NCBI RefSeq assembly: GCF_009928685.1
Contig: NZ_WWEO01000035.1
Coordinates: 1-64,000, forward strand
Reading direction: 5' to 3'
Length of the DNA: 64,000 bases
Origin: Mucilaginibacter agri
Lineage (GTDB): Bacteria; Bacteroidota; Bacteroidia; Sphingobacteriales; Sphingobacteriaceae
In this document: positions 61,562-64,000 of the stretch, piece after piece
How positions within the stretch are numbered: position 1 is the first letter of the stretch
Layout: each line of letters starts with the position of its first letter
Program-made: the position numbers and the translations under genes
The notes under the pieces: generated by a model
What the model was told of the DNA's origin: nothing
The model's database searches: none
What the model saw: the letters and a program-made list of their open reading frames with translations, nothing else

Positions 61562-64000
61562 ATGTCCCTAATTTCTACGCTCCTAATTAAACCACGAATA
61601 AGAATTGCGCTATTGATGCTTTTCTTTCCTGCCGTTGTATTGGCGGGATTTGGCAAGGCAAAAAAAGCCGATCCCTTTAGTCCGGTATACATTTCATTTC
61701 GGCCTTCAACAGCAACCGCTCCAACTGGCTATATAGCCGATAATGGCCTGGCTTATGATGCAACAAGAGGTTATGGCTGGATAGATCCCACAACCAATGC
61801 ACCGAAAGACATGACCCTCAATATGGCGCTCAGAACGCTAAGTGCCGACCTGAGGTTGCGGGGTTTAGTGCAAATGCAGGCTGATACTAAAGGAATGACT
61901 CCCGGAAACTGGGAATATGCCGTACCTAACGGAACCTACAGGGTAACGATTGGCGTTGGTGACGATAGTTACATTGATAGCGACCACCAGATTAATGCCG
62001 AGGGCTTCCCGCTGATATCAGACTTCGTACCTTTAAGTACCAAAAAACACCTTATTGCCGCGGCAATAGTGCAGGTGAGCGATGGCAAACTCACTATTGA
62101 TGCTACCAGTGGTACCGCTACTAAAATAGACTTTATTACCATAACCTCGGTTGATACTGTTTCTGATGCAGTTGCTCCGGTTGCCAGTTTAAGATTAGTG
62201 GGCACGGTTAAATCAAACGGCGCATATGATGGGCAGGCACAGGTAATACTGAGTGCCTATGATGTAACTTCTGGTCTCACTTCATTACAATATTCTGTAA
62301 ATGGTGGTGCGTATACTAACTATACGCTTCCGTTTAATATTACTACGGCTGGCAATTACAGTTTAACAGCGAAAGCTGTTGATGCCAATGGAAATCAAAT
62401 AGTAACCAGCGCCACCACTTTTACCATAGCACCGGCTGGCTTTAAAACGGTAAACATTGCATTCTTACCTTCATCCGGAACAACGCCAACGGGCTATACA
62501 GCCGATAATGGACTTGCCTATAGTGCTACCAGTGGTTACGGTTGGATAGACCCAACCAGCAAAGCCCCCAAAGATATGACCCTTAATATGGCGCTCAGAA
62601 CGCTAAGTTCTGATTTGCGCATGCGGGGTGTAGCTCAAATGCAAGCCAATACCAAAGGCCTAACGCCCGGCAATTGGGAATATGCGCTGCCAAACGGAAC
62701 CTATCGCGTAACGGTTGGTGTGGGCGACGATAGTTACATAGACAGCGATCACCAGATTAATGTGGAAGGTTTTCCGATAGTATCCGACTTTGTTCCTTTA
62801 AGTACTAAGAAGCATTTAATAGGCGTAGCGGTGGTGCAGGTAAGCGATGGCAAACTCACCATTGATGCTAATGGAGGTACCGCCAGCAAAATTAATTTTA
62901 TTACCATCTCAACTGCAGATGCGATAGCCGACGCGGTAGCGCCAACAGTGAGTATGCGATTGGTTGGAACGGTTAAATCAACCGGGGCATATGATTCTCA
63001 GGTTCAGGTTGTGCTAAATGCCAACGATGCAACATCGGGACTTACCTCAGTGCAGTATGCAGTAAATGGCGGGGCATATGTAAATTACACTGTTCCGGTT
63101 ACGCTCACTACAGCCGGCAATTACAGTGTAACTGCTAAGGCTGTTGATGCAAATAATAATACAATCGAAACAAGCGCCACTACTTTTACAATAGCTCCAG
63201 CAGGATTTAAAGCAGTAAACATTGCTTTCTTACCTTCATCGGGGACAGCGCCAACAGGTTATACGGCCGATAATGGGTTGGCTTATAATGCTACCAGTGG
63301 CTATGGCTGGATAGACCCAACCACCAAAACGCCAAAAGATATGACCCTTAACATGGCGCTAAGAACATTGAGTTCTGACATCCGCTTACGTGGCGTAGCC
63401 CAATTACAGGCCAATACCAAAGGGTTGACTCCTGGAAACTGGGAATATGCGGTGCCAAACGGAATGTACCGGGTAACAGTTGGTGTAGGTGACGATAGTT
63501 ATATCGACAGCGACCACCAGATCAATGTGGAAGGCTTCCCCATTGTATCAGACTTCGTCCCTTTAAGTACCAAGAAGCATCTGATTGGTGTGGCCGTGGT
63601 TCAGGTAACTGATGGCAAAATAACCATCGACGCCAATGGTGGAACAGCCTCTAAGCTTAATTTTATCACCATCGCAGCGGCCGACCCGGTTACCGATGCT
63701 GTTGCCCCCGTGGTAAGTATGCGGTTGGTTGGCACAGTTAAGTCGGGTGGTGCTTATGATACGCAGGCACAAGTAGTTTTGAGTGCCTACGACGCAACCT
63801 CGGGCCTTACATCGTTGCAATATTCTATAAATGGTGCGGCGTACGTTAATTACACAGTGCCGTTTACTATTACCACAGCTGGAAATTATAGTTTAACGGC
63901 TAAGGCTATCGATGCCAACAACAACACCGTCGTAACAACTGCAACTAATTTTACTGTGGCAACGGCTGGCTTTAAAGCAGTATATATAGCTTTTTTACCG
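61562..64000 (+). CDS. Large secreted repeat protein, 5' part only (runs off window)
   Basis: The frame from ATG 61562 is open for 813 codons to the window end without a stop, so the gene is longer. A signal peptide-like start (IALLMLFFPAVVLAG) is followed by 255-residue repeats. Each unit joins a roughly 150-residue malectin- or lectin-like domain (PTGYxADNGLAY, YGWIDPT, NWEYAxPNGxYRVTVGVGDD, DSDHQINxEGFP) and a roughly 90-residue Ig-like OmpL47-type domain (SGLTSLQYSVNGGAY, AGNYSLTAKAVDANGN). It is probably a surface or secreted adhesin or glycan-binding protein. The acidic GDDSYIDSDHQ segment suggests metal binding. It starts 190 bases after GH146 and may have its own promoter. Confidence 0.85.
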   Translation, partial: MSLISTLLIKPRIRIALLMLFFPAVVLAGFGKAKKADPFSPVYISFRPSTATAPTGYIADNGLAYDATRGYGWIDPTTNAPKDMTLNMALRTLSADLRLRGLVQMQADTKGMTPGNWEYAVPNGTYRVTIGVGDDSYIDSDHQINAEGFPLISDFVPLSTKKHLIAAAIVQVSDGKLTIDATSGTATKIDFITITSVDTVSDAVAPVASLRLVGTVKSNGAYDGQAQVILSAYDVTSGLTSLQYSVNGGAYTNYTLPFNITTAGNYSLTAKAVDANGNQIVTSATTFTIAPAGFKTVNIAFLPSSGTTPTGYTADNGLAYSATSGYGWIDPTSKAPKDMTLNMALRTLSSDLRMRGVAQMQANTKGLTPGNWEYALPNGTYRVTVGVGDDSYIDSDHQINVEGFPIVSDFVPLSTKKHLIGVAVVQVSDGKLTIDANGGTASKINFITISTADAIADAVAPTVSMRLVGTVKSTGAYDSQVQVVLNANDATSGLTSVQYAVNGGAYVNYTVPVTLTTAGNYSVTAKAVDANNNTIETSATTFTIAPAGFKAVNIAFLPSSGTAPTGYTADNGLAYNATSGYGWIDPTTKTPKDMTLNMALRTLSSDIRLRGVAQLQANTKGLTPGNWEYAVPNGMYRVTVGVGDDSYIDSDHQINVEGFPIVSDFVPLSTKKHLIGVAVVQVTDGKITIDANGGTASKLNFITIAAADPVTDAVAPVVSMRLVGTVKSGGAYDTQAQVVLSAYDATSGLTSLQYSINGAAYVNYTVPFTITTAGNYSLTAKAIDANNNTVVTTATNFTVATAGFKAVYIAFLP
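61685..63979 (+). repeat. Three tandem 765-bp coding repeats (a fourth begins at 63980)
   Basis: Corresponding codons for the (V/I)-x-I-(A/S)-F start of the unit fall at 61685, 62450, 63215 and 63980, an exact 765-bp (255-codon) period. Units are similar at DNA level (many blocks of 15-20 identical bases) but not identical. The fourth unit is cut by the window edge. Confidence 0.93.

Noticed and set aside
61685-64000. Tandem repeats as a CRISPR array or mobile repeat
   Set aside because: The units are 765 bp, contiguous, in frame and encode a domain pair, so they are protein repeats rather than spacer-repeat arrays.

Overview
The window comes from a Bacteroidota chromosome, most likely a plant-polysaccharide-degrading member of the Sphingobacteriaceae (Mucilaginibacter/Pedobacter-like). 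The evidence is two SusC/SusD pairs, a hybrid two-component regulator (HTCS), many signal-peptide glycoside hydrolases, a TAnnTTTG-type promoter and few Shine-Dalgarno sites. No rRNA, tRNA, insertion sequence or CRISPR array was seen.

Positions 1-12600 are mostly housekeeping and accessory genes: a membrane-anchored AraC-type regulator, a D-lactate-dehydrogenase-like gene, a small membrane protein, an AsmA-like protein, a patatin-like phospholipase, a Crp/Fnr-type regulator with a membrane protein, a two-gene nucleic-acid repair operon (RNA ligase plus an HD-domain/polynucleotide-kinase fusion), a 52-residue acidic protein with a TPR membrane protein, and a LacI-type repressor.

Positions 13000-32700 form the first polysaccharide locus: HTCS sensor, SusC/SusD, then eight enzyme genes on the + strand (BNR_4 propeller/lyase candidate, GH88, GH43, DUF2264, GH43_24-like exo-galactanase, GH2 with an N-x-K glucuronidase motif, GH35, GH43). 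Together they suggest stripping of glucuronate-bearing arabinogalactan (AGP or gum-like) side chains. A perfect 13-bp direct repeat with a 21-bp period lies before susC, and a degenerate copy lies before the LacI gene; this is a candidate HTCS operator.

Positions 32700-47600 are the arabinose module. The minus-strand operon is araB-araD-GH27-araA-symporter. Diverging from it is a + strand operon of aldose epimerase, two GH51 and two GH43 enzymes. It is followed by a convergent Nudix-type AraR-like regulator.

Positions 47600-61400 hold a second SusC/SusD operon with a 43-bp inverted repeat beside a perfect -7 box. It encodes a GH127, a four-gene cassette (SGNH-TPR protein, SxtJ-like, DUF5989-like, carbamoyltransferase) and a GH146. 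The cassette between two cysteine-dependent beta-L-arabinofuranosidases is the most unusual arrangement here.

Positions 61562-64000 are the start of a large secreted protein made of exact 255-residue tandem repeats. It runs off the window edge and was missing from a simple closed-ORF view.
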